Positions 12,701 through 25,700 of a DNA stretch of 64,000 nt are shown one piece after another; positions within the stretch are counted from its first letter, which is position 1, and each line of letters opens with the position of its first letter. The translations under genes and the position numbers were made by a program. This stretch comes from Syngnathus acus. Its lineage: Eukaryota; Chordata; Actinopteri; Syngnathiformes; Syngnathidae. Below the pieces are notes generated by a model. That model was not told the origin of the DNA. It saw only the letters and a list, made by a program, of their open reading frames with translations, and made no database searches. Location of the stretch: positions 8,957,956 through 9,021,955 of the forward strand of contig NC_051095.1 of assembly GCF_901709675.1 (NCBI RefSeq), read 5' to 3'.

Positions 12701-15603
12701 TGAAATATTTTCTTTGTGTTGTTGCCACATAGACAAATGTTCTCTGCCTGGCCATCTAGAAACTATTTGCTGGACGTGAAACTTCAATTGGAACTAGGCG
12801 GTACAAAATGCGCTCAAACGCCAACTCTGCACGAACACGCATTGTTGTTTTCTCTTTGTTTCTTTGGCCTGTAACAGATTGAGTTTACCCGCAAAATTGT
12901 TTGACTCAAGCGGCTCCAAAAACAACAAGTGTGCAATTGGGCTCTAATGGCCTTCGAACTTTTCTTCTGCTTATGCTCATTCACTACTTCCGTAGCTCAA
13001 ATGGATGAAACAAACAGAAAGACAAAAAACACATTGCCATTAGAAAAAACAAATCTTATTTCTACTGCATCGCTCTTCATACTATGGACAGTTCGGTTAC
13101 CTACGGTCGTATTTCGCGCCCAAACTCAAACCGGGGGAAATCGACAAAAATGCTAAAACAATGAACAAGAATAGTCGGAGGACAAAGTGGCAAGGGCAGG
13201 CAGAGGAGGAGCGAGTAGACTGTGCGGCGTGAGTTTTATTGTCGAACTAGTTAATAGTGACTAACAGGCCTCGGCCATGTGAAGCGGCCATTCATTCGGC
13301 CAGACGCTGTGATTAATCCATGCTGGGCTTCGGGAGCGCGGGCAGTGTGCGCCTGTATGGAAAACAGGAGAGGGGGAAAAAAAAAAAAAGAGAAGGCTCT
13401 TTCTTGTCTCTATCTCACAAGCCTGGCAGACCTAATTGCTTAATTTCATAAAGGGGCGCTAGCTTTGTCGCTTCCTCCACCCCCCGCAACTCTAAGCAAG
13501 ACGCTTTAGTAGTGTTTCCCTACCTGCAGATTCCCACGTCTTTGTTCCAGATAATGGACTCGATTCTTGGAACTGGTCATTTTACAGGGCTTTGCCTGCA
13601 TTGGGTCAGTCTTGACCCACCCTGTTTTTTCATTCTGAGAAAGCTGAGGCGATATTAAAAGGTTTACTGCTACAGCGTGAAGGATTGGTCCAATGTGCCG
13701 GTACCACATATCGATATCACTTTATAAATATAGTGTGTTGTGAAGCCCACATCTGAATTCAATGTCAGATATTTTCTCCACTGGTCCCTTAAATATTTTG
13801 GGTTTTAATTTTTGTTCCTATATTGCATAGATATGATTGTACCATATCTCAGAGCTTGTTTTGGATGGAAACACTAGAACGTACTGTGGCCCTACAGGAA
13901 CAAACGACAGTTAAATAGCACAGGGGTAATTTAGGCGAGGGTTTAGCGGAAGCTGCTGACGCCATCGCACTAAGTCGATACTATCTCAGGGTCGTACCGG
14001 GTCCACTTTCCTGCAGAAGAGCAGAAAACGCGATCCCACTGTGGAAAACACAAGAAAAGCTCTGATCTTAAGACGATAGAGAAGTTTCCATGTTGCTATG
14101 GAACATTTTGCGTGGCGACTCCTTTGGTCCTCACTAACTGATGGAGACATTTTTTTTTTTTATGTTTGGCTGCACCAATTTAAAAGCAGCCACGTAACGT
14201 AGATGATGACAAAGTGATTTCATTTGACTTTGCAATGGAACCTCAAAAGTGGAAAACAATCCATTTTGTGATGCCGATTCATTTCCTATTTGTAATACCC
14301 TCTAGCTTATTGCAAATTTGACCGTCATTTTTCAAGCAGCTTTTGTTCATCTGTCTGGTAGTAGTAAAAGGGCCATAATTGGCATGGAAATGTTAATAGG
14401 CCATCGATGACAACATACTGTGCACATCCACTTTCCACTTGAAGAAAAGCTGATTTTTTTTTTCATACTCAATTTGTTGGAGAGTGTCATCCTGCGCCCT
14501 CTCCAAAAGGAAGAAGTGCTCCGCCCAAGGGGAGCTCCATATGGAAAAATCTCTCATGGAAACTTAGGAAGGACACATTCTGGAGAGAGCATTTTATTGT
14601 GAATGTTATTCCAAGCGAGCGTCCATTTTATATTGAAGAAATATGAATTATGGTCCACTGGCATAGAAAGCATGAAGCTGATGAAAGATTTTCTGGTCGA
14701 GGCTTCATCTGTACCAGTAGGGAGAATTTGTTCTCAAAGCTCACATAGAGGAATTACATGAATGAAAGCTAATAAAATATAAACACAAACAGCGCCCAGC
14801 CACTCATGTTTATGGGGACCTAGGGCAGCCATAAAACAGCACACGAAAAAAGATTTTCCAAAGAGAACACACACCACACAAAAGGGTATTGAATAATCCA
14901 AGAGGTTAATTCTTTTACCTGTCAATCTAAAAATTCTTGCTGAACGAAGGAATCGGACTGAAATTATGTCCGATCATCGGTACGCATGTTGAGGATAATG
15001 CATAGGCTAAGCTCTGTTATGATCAGAACAAGGTTTTAGGTAGGTTGTTTGGCTTAGTCGTAGAGACAGAGTTCAGGTTTGAATTAGGGTGACTCTTTAG
15101 ACACCAACGATCTTCGATAGTCTTCGTCAGAGTTAAATATCATCCAGAGACGGTCAATAAAGGGGCCATTGCTAACTTTAATCAGAAGTGGTGAGAAATG
15201 CTCACATTTGGTCGGATTGTCAATGTATGTATTCACTTTAGTCCTTCCAATCTCAACTCTTGTACATTTCATAACCGATTAAAAGCAAAGTATAAGCATG
15301 AGTGACTTTTACCACAAAAGCCAAGTCAGCGTTATCTGCAAAGCGGCCGCGACTGAGAGATTGACGCCGGGTGTGGGGAAGGAGGCGACGCAAGGCTTTG
15401 AGACGAGCCAGGTCTAGGTGAGGCCCCTTGGCCTAAAGGCCAATCCGTCTCCATAAAATTGATGTACTTGCCCCGAAATGAAAGCTGGAGTGTCAGCATG
15501 CTTGGATCCTATGAGAATCTTCTCACAAGGAAGGGCGGAGGGGGGTGGCTGTATGTACGAGCATTAAATCAACAAGTATGGGTCCAATGCGACCTTTAAG
15601 AGA

Positions 15604-15790
15604 ATGGTTCTCAAACTGCAGCACTTCTCTAACATTATATACGTTCATTAACATCACTAAACCACTTTTTTCCTTCAGTGAGCAACTTTTTCATGGCATT
15701 TCGGGGTACACGTGGTAGTTATGTTTAATCAGCATTCGGATTATCAGGGGGTCCTTGGAAACATCTTTACACTGTAAGGGGTCTCAAAAT
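15604..15790. mobile_element. Possible hAT-like short element
   Basis: It opens with ATGGTTCTCAAACTGCAGC and closes with GGGGGTCCTTGGAAAC…AAGGGGTCTCAAAATG. Internally 'GGTTCTCAAAC' and, inverted, 'TTTTGAGACCCC' resemble the ends of fish hAT-type MITEs. Exact ends and target duplication were not resolved. Confidence 0.35.
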
Positions 15791-16644
15791 GTTTGCGAAA
15801 ACCTGTTTCAAGAGACTACACACTTGTTAAAAAAACCAAAAAAAAACCAAGCGCATATTTTTTAAAGTTCACCCGAGGGAGGATAAACTTGCTGGCTGAT
15901 GGAGTGTCCGGGTTTGACCCCCAGCGTGCAACGCCAGACGTAAGGCGCTCCCACCGCCATCCATCAGCATCACTGCGCCGCTTTACGCTTCTATAAAAGT
16001 GTTAGCGCGTCTTCCACCCGCGTCTCTAAATCAGCGGCGCGCAGAGAGACAAGACATCGTAAGTAACGTAAAACTAATAAGCCGGCCGCTAAATCTGAGA
16101 GGCTTTCATAAATATAGAGAGGCAGTAAAAATGGAGCCTGCCGCACCGTGGGGGGACGACGTCGTGCTGCTCAAGCAGTTTTGTCGACTCAAACAAAATG
16201 AAAAAAAATATTTAAAGACGAGGACATACAATGATACATGAGACCTGGGTGGCATATTCCAAAGAAAAAAAAAATGAAGGATGCTTTAATATCTGCATCA
16301 TTTTCTTTATTAACACACTAAAACCAGAACAATATGTATTATGTTAAGCTAAGGGCTCTCAAATACACACATATATAGCATATATACTTCCTTGATACCG
16401 ATTACAACTCTGCTATGAGCCTGGACTTTGGTGCCATTTTGAAACGGCACAAAAATATACAGTTGAATTTTTAACAAATAGATGAGAATGTTTTTTCTTT
16501 TAATGCAAATACACTGGTACTTAAAAAACACTTCTCTCAAACTATCTTATATGTTTTGCACAATAGGGGACGGTATATTACAGAGACACAAAGCGTATGT
16601 GAAAAAGACTCAGTAAGCTGCTGTAATATTAGTAATATACGCCC

Positions 16645-16740
16645 TGAGTATTGTTATGTTTGTCTATATTTGTTGCTTCACCGTTTGTGTTCAGAAGTCC
16701 TTTGTTTAAAGTGTTATAATACAATGACTGTTCCTAGGCA
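16645..16740 (+). repeat. Dispersed repeat, copy 1 (pair with 60,245)
   Basis: GAGTATTGTTATGTTTGTCT … TTGCTTCACCGTTTGTGTTC … TTTAAAGTGTTATAA is clearly alignable, by eye, with the reverse complement of 60,245-60,345 over about 95 bp. Both copies give similar spurious peptides (EYCYV…LLHRLCS). It is probably an old transposon fragment. Confidence 0.7.
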
Positions 16741-18731
16741 CCAAGCAAAACCTTTATTGCTTTGGCGAGCAAATATTGAAAAGCAGATGGCTCAAGTTAT
16801 GTTGAGCTTTTGTTTAATTTTATTCTTAGATTGTGGCCTGTGTCTTTAAAAATGGGCCCCATATCATGCTTTGGAAGGGGAACACAAACATTCCGATACA
16901 CTTTTATCTCCATTTTTCGTGATTACTGCTCCCATTTACATATCCCACTTTATTTCTCTCCCTATTCTGGCGGTTTATCAGTCCCTGTTCCCCACTCTGC
17001 AGAAATCCCAAGGATTAAAGGACTTTTTTTAGGATCTGGGCGACTGGCGGGATTGAAGAGTAGTGAGGAGGGCAGGAGGGGGTATGGAGAAAGAATAAAA
17101 AGAAGTTTGGGAGAGGCCTTAGAGATGCAAAGGAAGTAGCCGTCTTTTTTTTTTAGGAAGTTCCCAGCTCGGCCACTTCATTAATTCACGCTTTTTAACA
17201 AGTTGCGGTGGACCTTCTTCAGTTCGGTCCGCCCGCATCCCCCCAGCCTTCACGCTGCAAACAACAGCGCCATCAGTAACTGACAACCCCCCGGGCGGAG
17301 GGGCTGCGGCCTCCGGGGTCGGCGCTGCAAACAGAGCCACGGGAAGCAGAACCTCGCCATTCACGGGATCGGCCTTTATTTGTCGGCCCTGGTTGCTGCC
17401 CACCATACACATTCCCCATCATTGCCGCCTGTTTTCTATTGGGGATGAACAGAAAAGGAAGGGAAGGAGGGGCGCTCATCACATGCATCAGTATGCACAT
17501 TGACTTTTTTTTTTTTGAAGTTGGCAAAATATGTTAGTTGCTGGAAGAAGGTGGGAAGTTGGGAACATCATTGGAATTAGTTTACAGACCCCTGATATAT
17601 TTTTATTTAGAAATATATTTGCAGACATAAAGTATTGAACGATTGTAAACTTCAAATGGATTAGGTATAGTAAAGAAAAAATATTTTTAATGAGCATTTT
17701 ATTTATTTATTTTGATTGCTGACATTATTATTTCAATTATGATTTATTCATAAACATTTAAACATTGCTTCCACTGATATAAAATATACGTATATTTCAA
17801 TAATGTAATGTTACAATAAATTTAATTTTGATCGTTTTTTTCTTCAATTCCAAATGAATTAAATTGAGTCATTTTATTTTAATTGTGTAATGCCTTTCAG
17901 GTGATTTATTATTTCAATTTTCTTATTATTTCTCAATATTTCAACTGAACATAATCATTTGGTTATTACTTGCACGATTGTTTCAGTACAGTGATTATAT
18001 ATATTTATTTAATTGTGAATTTAAGATCCTTGAAGTAAAAAATCATTTTAATATTGTGGTTGTTTAAATTTGATATTTTCTGTCCTGAGCCTACAAAATG
18101 TAGAAAATTGTAATTGATGAATTCCTCTTTAATATGCGAACCCTAAGTAGAAAATTGATTTTTTTAATAAAATTCTGGATTCAATTATAAATAATAAATA
18201 CATTAGGTTACATTTTAATGGGTGTCATCATCCTGTAAGAAGGCGTCACAAAAAACACAGATTCACCTCAGAAAATGCAGTATCCAACTATGGTCCTGCA
18301 GAAAATGTTGTACAAATATGCATTTTGTTCGATAAGCCAGACTTGCAAAGGAGCCCGCACTGGGAGCCTAATAAGGACGTAAGTTGACAGATGAGCGAGA
18401 GCTCCGAGACGCGTGCAAGTGCGATGCTTTGCTATGATTGCGCAAGCAAAGCTGCGTTAACCTCACGGGGAATTAGTCCAAATTAAAATGGCATTAATGC
18501 CCCGTCCGAGCAGAGGATACATGGAGTCCCGCACCAAATTCCTGAGGCCTCACACATCACTCAGCGTGTCCAGAGGTGTTGAAATGTATATTGCTGTATC
18601 TGAAAACTTCAACCACCAGCTGCAAACCTCAAACTCCAGCTGCAAGTTTATTATCTTGCACAAATGGAAAATAAACACTCAGTCTTATATTGACAAGTGA
18701 CATTATCTCTACTTGCTGATCTGCTTCGGTG

Positions 18732-18960
18732 CAGGGGTTCTCAAAATTTTGAGACCAGGGACTCCTTACGTATATTGGATTTTTCTTCTCACAGAACTAA
18801 TACCAATTAAACTTAAATTCCATATGTAGACCTAATGCAATGTTGCCTTTTTGTGAGAAATGATACTAAAAAATTCAAGAAAAACTAATTTTAATCTTTA
18901 CAAAACCATCTACTTTGCTGAGATAAGAATATTTAAGAGTATTGTCTGGGGTTTTTTTTT
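18732..18960 (+). mobile_element. hAT-like element fragment
   Basis: The left end CAGGGGTTCTCAAAATTTTG followed by AGACCAGGGACTCC is the classic start of hAT-type non-autonomous elements in vertebrates. The right terminus was not found clearly, so the end coordinate is a guess. Confidence 0.4.
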
Positions 18961-19049
18961 TCAAGAGAAAGTAATTTTCCAAATCCCTTCACACAATCCT
19001 CGAGCCAATTAAACATAACCTTCACATACTACACTTTATGAAAACAAAA

Positions 19050-19154
19050 TAAGGCAGTTCTTGTGCATCTGAGGAAGACTGGAGACACATTTGAAACTGA
19101 CAGCAGGTAACATCGAAAAAAAATTTCACTTGTCGGAACAAAAGAACTGCCTTA
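19050..19154. repeat. 13-bp inverted repeat pair
   Basis: TAAGGCAGTTCTT at 19,050-19,062 is the exact reverse complement of AAGAACTGCCTTA at 19,142-19,154, 79 bp apart. Possibly the termini of a short element. Confidence 0.6.
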
Positions 19155-22100
19155 AATAGAAACGACTTTTGCTTTAAAATAATGACTCCATACATGGCAG
19201 GTTGCGCTTGAGCTATTAAATATTTTCCATCGTATTTTTTTTCCTGTGGTAACTGTGACTTTGAGTGTGTATGGCTTTAAAGACTGGGATTGGTCAGTTA
19301 GTAACCACAACTTTAGTGAATGCAGCTTTAACAAGTATCTTTTAACAGCCTATTAGGAACAACAGTGTCTTGTTGTTGATTGAAGGGAGGATAATTTGAG
19401 TGTTAATTACCAATATAGATAGTTCAAGATGCCTATGGGGGAGACCACCGGGATAGCCTCAACCCTCAGAATTCTCACAGTTGCCTATTAGGCTCTGGAG
19501 AAATCCTAAAAAGGCCTGGACTCAATGTCACACAAGGCTTTACAGAAGATCCCAACTAAGTCCCACAAAGGACAAAGCTCTCACACTCACACACACTGAT
19601 ATAGAATCCATATGAAGTAGGGCTGTAATGGCAGATGTATTCAGATTTATTAGAAGGGGATGGTATGGAGGCATACAGAGTTCCCACATGGAACCTATTT
19701 GAAACGGCATTATGCCCAAATGTGACGATTGATGGTGGTAGGCTGTGACTCAACACAAAACACTACCTTATCATACTATAATTCTTAAAACATGTATCAA
19801 ACCGTGGTTTTTGGGGTACTGTTATGCCCCATACTGTTTTCCATTATTTCTGTTATCAGGCTCCAAAACAAATGTCAGAAACTGTCCGAACTCAGACTAA
19901 AATATTCTTAATGTACCGTCTCGTTGATCACAAGACCCCAACAGGAAGACCTCATCGAATCTGAGATAAGGCTTGAAACCTGTGGAAGTTTGAAGTCCAC
20001 CGTCGCGGTGTCATGTGTCTACCATTACAGCTGAAAGACACACAGTGTACACCAACATATCGATCCACAATGCGAACTTTCCCTTACCTATTGCATGCAA
20101 CCGCCTCTATTATTGTTTTACAACGACCTAATGACTTTAAAATGGGCTGATGGGTAGAATGGCTGGGCTCGAGTTTTTCGCTCTTAGCCAAACAAGAGGA
20201 AAAGCCTGGGAATTACCTGGCTGGGCCTAAGAAATCTTGGCAAGCCCCGAGCCAGGCCAAAAGGGCTCCAGTGGAAACACTCCCTTCAGCAAACAATGGG
20301 GGAAAGTGCCCAGGGGTAAGAATTTGCTCATTAATTCGACTTAGCTGAATTTTGCACGCTTTTATTTCAGGAAGTGCTGAGTGACAGAGCATCCAAACAA
20401 AGACAGCATTGAGACATCTCATGTGTGCCGACAAGCCGTTTGGGTTCGATAAGGTCATAAGGCACCGCCACCTCTGCTTCCTTGTTACGACATCTCAAGA
20501 CTCACAAAGGCTCTTTAACAGACTACTTCCAACGCACTGATTATCAAGAGTCTACTGGAAGGCTAAATGTCACCAATGATTCTGTCTATACACCTAACAT
20601 AGATCAGGAGCCTCAAAAGTCTCAGTCTACTGACTCCACATGTTTTATGTGCATTGATAAGTGCTGCTGGTTTGGTTAGCAACAGAGTACAAATTGGCCT
20701 AGGATATTTGTAATGTCACTGTGCGAAATAAATGCTCTTACTACCCTTTGTTTTCCCCTGATGGGAAAATGTAGGTGTTTATTTGGCAGGCAACCCCTAT
20801 TTAAGGAAATACAGTAAATCTACTAAACAAAATGAAGTAACACATTTTTCATCAACCGCCTACAAAAAAGTGCTTTGGCTCACAAGGCAGGTCCAAAAAC
20901 AAGCGTGAGGTCATGCGTGATGAATGGAACTTGATAAAAAAGTGAAGTGTCTTTACTCCAGTCAGCCCAGGTGACAATTGAGAGGAGGTTCCCTTTAATG
21001 GGGTTATCTTGACTTTCTCAGGACGTCCGCTTTCCTTGGCAGAAGCGGCTGAGCTTTATCCTTGGACTGGCTTTCTGGGGAACTTTTCAAGGATATATTC
21101 TGAAACGTTTGTGTGACCCATTTTACCACTTTTTTTTTGTATTTCTACCCAACTTCCCCTGCTCTGGCTTTCTCGCTCTCTCTCTGGTGGGGTTTAACCT
21201 CGGGTCACCACCAACGTCTTAATCAGTTCAGCACATGACCATGCCTTTCAATCCCCACATACCAGGAGGGAAGCACTCCCTGATACAGTATATTACGATA
21301 AAGAGCTCACGTCCCAAAATCGAGGGTCTGCATCCCCCCTCAGTACGAAAGCGAAGGGCCTTGATACATCAATGAGAAGATTTTGGTGTGGGTTGCCGGG
21401 GAGGGGCGAATGAGCACTTCTTCTCCGGAAAATCCACACTTCAAAAGAAGGCAGCATTAGACTGAAAGGCGGGACGAGGGGAGGGGGGGTGGTTTCTTGC
21501 AGGATGAGGATGGAGTCCCTCTGCAAAGTAAGCCAACTTACTGAGGTCACCAAGAGAAAGAATGCGAGCGGCAATTGAGACACTAACCGAACCTCTTTGA
21601 AGACAGCCGAAATGGTCCAGTGCCTTGAAAACCAAAAATTCATCTAAAAGGGATTCACAACCTTGATTTAAGAGCATTTGACTCTCATTGTGCTCTCATT
21701 ATGAGACTCTCAGGCAAACGGCGAGAAGACCCTAGTGGAGGCGGCAATTTCCTGGGTTAGAGGAAAGAACTCGAAGGTTAAGGGTCAAAAACGTGCTCTC
21801 AGAAGGTTAGACGGCAAGTCGGTGTAGGTTAAAGTGCAGCCCCTGATGTTGTAATTCTTCTTGCTGGTCGTAAAACCGACAAGGCTTGAACCCCCCCGCG
21901 TCTTAAGGATGAGTTTGGAAAAAGTAAGAAAGACAAATTTGTCTGGAAGACTGTTTACTTGCTGCTGTTTTGGTTTACAGCACAAGATTATGGCAAAAGT
22001 CTAGTTTTCTTTGGTTTCGAAAGGAATCAAACTCCAGGCTACGAATTGGGCCACGACATCTACTTGCGTGACTATTTGAGAAAACATTTTTTGGCTGGCT

Positions 22101-22562
22101 TGGGTAAAACCTACATTGTTCAACCCCCTCTGAAAGGCCTGCATTTTGTAACTAAATCATTTCTATTTCTCCTTAATCTGTCCTCAAGACCATAGATTGA
22201 TTTTATCCTGAGATTCTTTGCTTGACTGACTGCCTGTTCTGCACTAATGCTTTTCAGGGTGCTGAATCATGGTTTTGATGTATTTTTGGCAATCTTTATC
22301 AATGTATAAGTCACTATTTGTGGCATACGACCAAAAACAGCCCTTTAAACATACTAAAAGTCTCCCCACATGCAGCCCACGTACAATACTTATCAAGAGG
22401 CAAACCGAACGAGGATCAAAGAAAGCGCCTCGATAAGAGAGGCTTGATAACCTTTTCAGAGAGACATGTCGGAAAGAACAGATAACTAAAAGCATGACTA
22501 CTCTAGTTTTCAGTTCATTGGATACATGCACGGTGGATTTTATCTTTTCCACCAGATGACTT

Positions 22563-22770
22563 TTTCCATCCATCCATTTGCAACGGCAATTATCCTAATT
22601 AGGATCCCGGCGTTGCTGGAATCTATAACGGCTGCCTTTGGGTGAGAGACTGGTCCTCAGTCAATCACAGAGCACATATAGACAAACAAGCATCTGCACT
22701 GACGTTCTAGTCTTCACTGAAGCTAACACGAGGGATTTTGGAAGCCAGAGTATGGATACAAATATCCATA
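22563..22770 (-). mobile_element. Old teleost interspersed repeat (copy 2)
   Basis: Read on the plus strand, it starts CCATCCATCCATTTGCAAC and continues TTATCCTAATTAGGATC…GCTGGAATCTATAACGGCTG. It then passes through CAATCACAGAGCACATATAG and ACAAACAAGCATCTGCACT. This is the reverse complement of the family seen at 1,899 and again at 57,073. It is diverged and has no coding capacity. Confidence 0.7.
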
Positions 22771-25700
22771 CAGTCGTTGGATTAGAATCCAGAATCTCGA
22801 CCTTGTTAACTGTAGCGAGCAAGAGTGTACTGTAGCTATCAACCAATTGACATCATGTCAAGTTGATGGCGGCAGGACAGTCGAAAGCCACTAGTAGTCA
22901 CTAGTGAGTCTCTTTATGTTGACACACAAGTGAAGAGCACTCATGTCCAAATGAAGAGCACAAACACAAGCGCCACACTCAGAGGTGATGGGACCCAGAG
23001 ACGTGGGGGGTTGTTGTTTGAAGGGTCAGAGAATGAAACGGCAACACCTCTGCTGCCACTTGACAGAATGAAAAAGCAGCAAGAGAATTGTTGGAAAGGG
23101 GGGGGGGGGGGGGGTTGTGGTTGAAAGAGGGTGGGAACTGCACTTGAGACCCCAATGGAGGACGCAAGCCTCCCAGCAGCAGCAGTCAGTGGCCGGGGTG
23201 GGAGGTGGGGGGTTGGACACAGGGGCTACTGTTCCTTTTCACGTCTTTGTCTCCCAGGAGCGCTCTTGTTTTTCCACTGAAGGGCACAATGAAGGCGGCG
23301 TGCACACCCCCAAGCCGACCCTTCTTCCCCTCCTGTCAATACAACACCTATCAAGACCCTGAATAGCCCAATCAGCCTTCCCAGGAACATCAAATCAATG
23401 AACATGGAAAGAGGGTGACAGCTAAAACTCGAAATGTTATTTTGTCACATCTTCAAATAGATATGACATGTTCATTTCAATTACAATTCCGGCAAGGATA
23501 GGCAAGCTACGTTAACTTCATTGCTGAGCTTACTAAATGCGGATTCAACATTAACTAAGCTGTTAAATTTAAGACAAAAAAAATTGGTTTCAGACCATTA
23601 AAAATGATCTGATTGGTAATGCTCTACTACAGCAAAAAGTAGAGGTACTGAGAGCATATTGTCTAACTTGCAAATATATTTTATGATGGAAACTTGACGT
23701 ACAGTTTGACGTGCAAACCAAGTAATGTCTTGATTGACTTATTTGAAATTTAGCAGACCCAAGGCTCAAACTTGTAGGTTGAGATTCAAGACTTAATTGG
23801 GACTTTCATGTGACTTACTGCCAACTACTCTTCTGGCTTGTCTCTCACATTCTTTTTCATAGATTTGTATGAATTAGTAAAGTTCTGCCCATAAATGAAA
23901 ATTAATGAGATCACTAAGGACTTTTTTTTTTTTTAAATGCCAAATCATGTGGCATAATAATCAGTTAATCGAGCATTACGAATTCTGACGATTGTGCGGA
24001 ATTGATTGAAATGATTTGTACTGCTTGGTTGGAGTCTTTCAGTTTGCTGTTTAGAAAAGCCCAACGTGAAGTCAGCTACAGGAACGAAGGTAATGGAGAA
24101 CTCATTTCACCATATCCTGGTCTAAAATTCCATCTCTAATGAAGCGATTGTGGTCGATTCGACATAGCTTTTCCGGCCTTTACTGAACGGCACGAAGAGG
24201 CGGGAGCGTAAGGGCTGACGCTGGGAATGCTGGGACTAAACATTAAACTCCCGCCTTCTGACCCAATCAAGTGGAAGAGAAGACAGGCTTTGTCCATCTT
24301 GGCCCATCGAAAGAAAAAGTCCGGGAAAGGGAAAGGCAATGTAAAGATTTTGCCAAGCTTTTGTCACGCCTAGAGGACTGCCTCAGTCAATTGCTGTCAG
24401 ATCAAGACAGCAAGAAAAGAGAAACAGCCGCGCTCGCCTTTTATATTTAAAAAGGAAAACACTGTCTCCACGCCAAGTCGGCAGACACCCCCCACCCCCC
24501 ATAGACGAAATCACACAGTTACTTTTAAAGCATTTGCATTTAAAAGATGGCGCGCTGGACTGAATGCGGGTCGTTTCCCCCGTGTCCATAGAAACACTCG
24601 AAAAGGTAGAAAATTCACTCGACTGAACTTTAAACGACTTTATTAAAGTGTCACTAATCAGAAGTGAAAGACACAAGGTCTTAGTGTTTGGGCAAAATGC
24701 ACAGAGAAGGAAAAGAAACTACATGACTAGTTAAGAGCATTACTTTGAAAAGCCTTGTTGCTGTCTAACGTTGCACAACGAGAAAGGCGCGAGACGTCGG
24801 GGAAGAAATTAATATCATAAATATTCCAGGAATCTTGCATTGGGCTGAGTTCTTGTGGAAACGTCTCGTAATACAGTCATTCTTTCAAGCCTGGCTGCAG
24901 ATTAGACGAACCCAGAATAGAAAAAGTGCTGATTTCCTTTTATTCATTTTTGGCGAAAATGTCAGATGTATGTACGAGATGTACTAATTGTACTAGAAAT
25001 ATGAACGACTTTTTCTTGATAGTTGTTAAAAATATTTTGTGAAAATGTTTTTATGCCAATTTCTTCTCATAAATATACTACCATGAAAAATTAAATTTTC
25101 ATCTTTTTTGGGAGGATATATATTATACATAAATATAGTTTGTACATATATTTTCTTGAAAACAGGAGCACATTGTTGCTGGTGCACTGGTGCTGAAAAG
25201 GAAGTTGATACAGTCGTATCTTTTGACAAATCAACTCCTGCGTTGTTTGACAAAAGGCGCGTCAAGTGAAGATATGCTAGAAAACTAGCCTTTCCAAATC
25301 ATTCTGGCACACAGTTCCTCGGCAGAAAATCGCCACTATTCCAACGTAATGGGATAACAACCCAAAGAATAATCCCTGTCACACAATGGCGAGGTTTGAA
25401 AAGGACCCTTTTGAGTCCTCTGCAGCAAATTTTACAGCCGCCAACCCGCTGACGATGTAATCTCTGCTAAATAGAGTCTCAGCAAAAGGGGGGTCTCCTC
25501 CCTCTGCTCCAACCGTCCCTAAAGATTTCGAAAGCCCTCATTTCCACAAAGTCCACGAGGGGGGTCGGTCTTATGATCGGAACTAATAACAGTCAAGAAA
25601 GATAGGACGAGGCTGAGAAAAGGATGGCAAACAAGGTTGGGTGGTTGGATGGGTGGGGGCTATTTTGGTGTCTACACCGCCTCTGATCTTTCAGGCGGGT

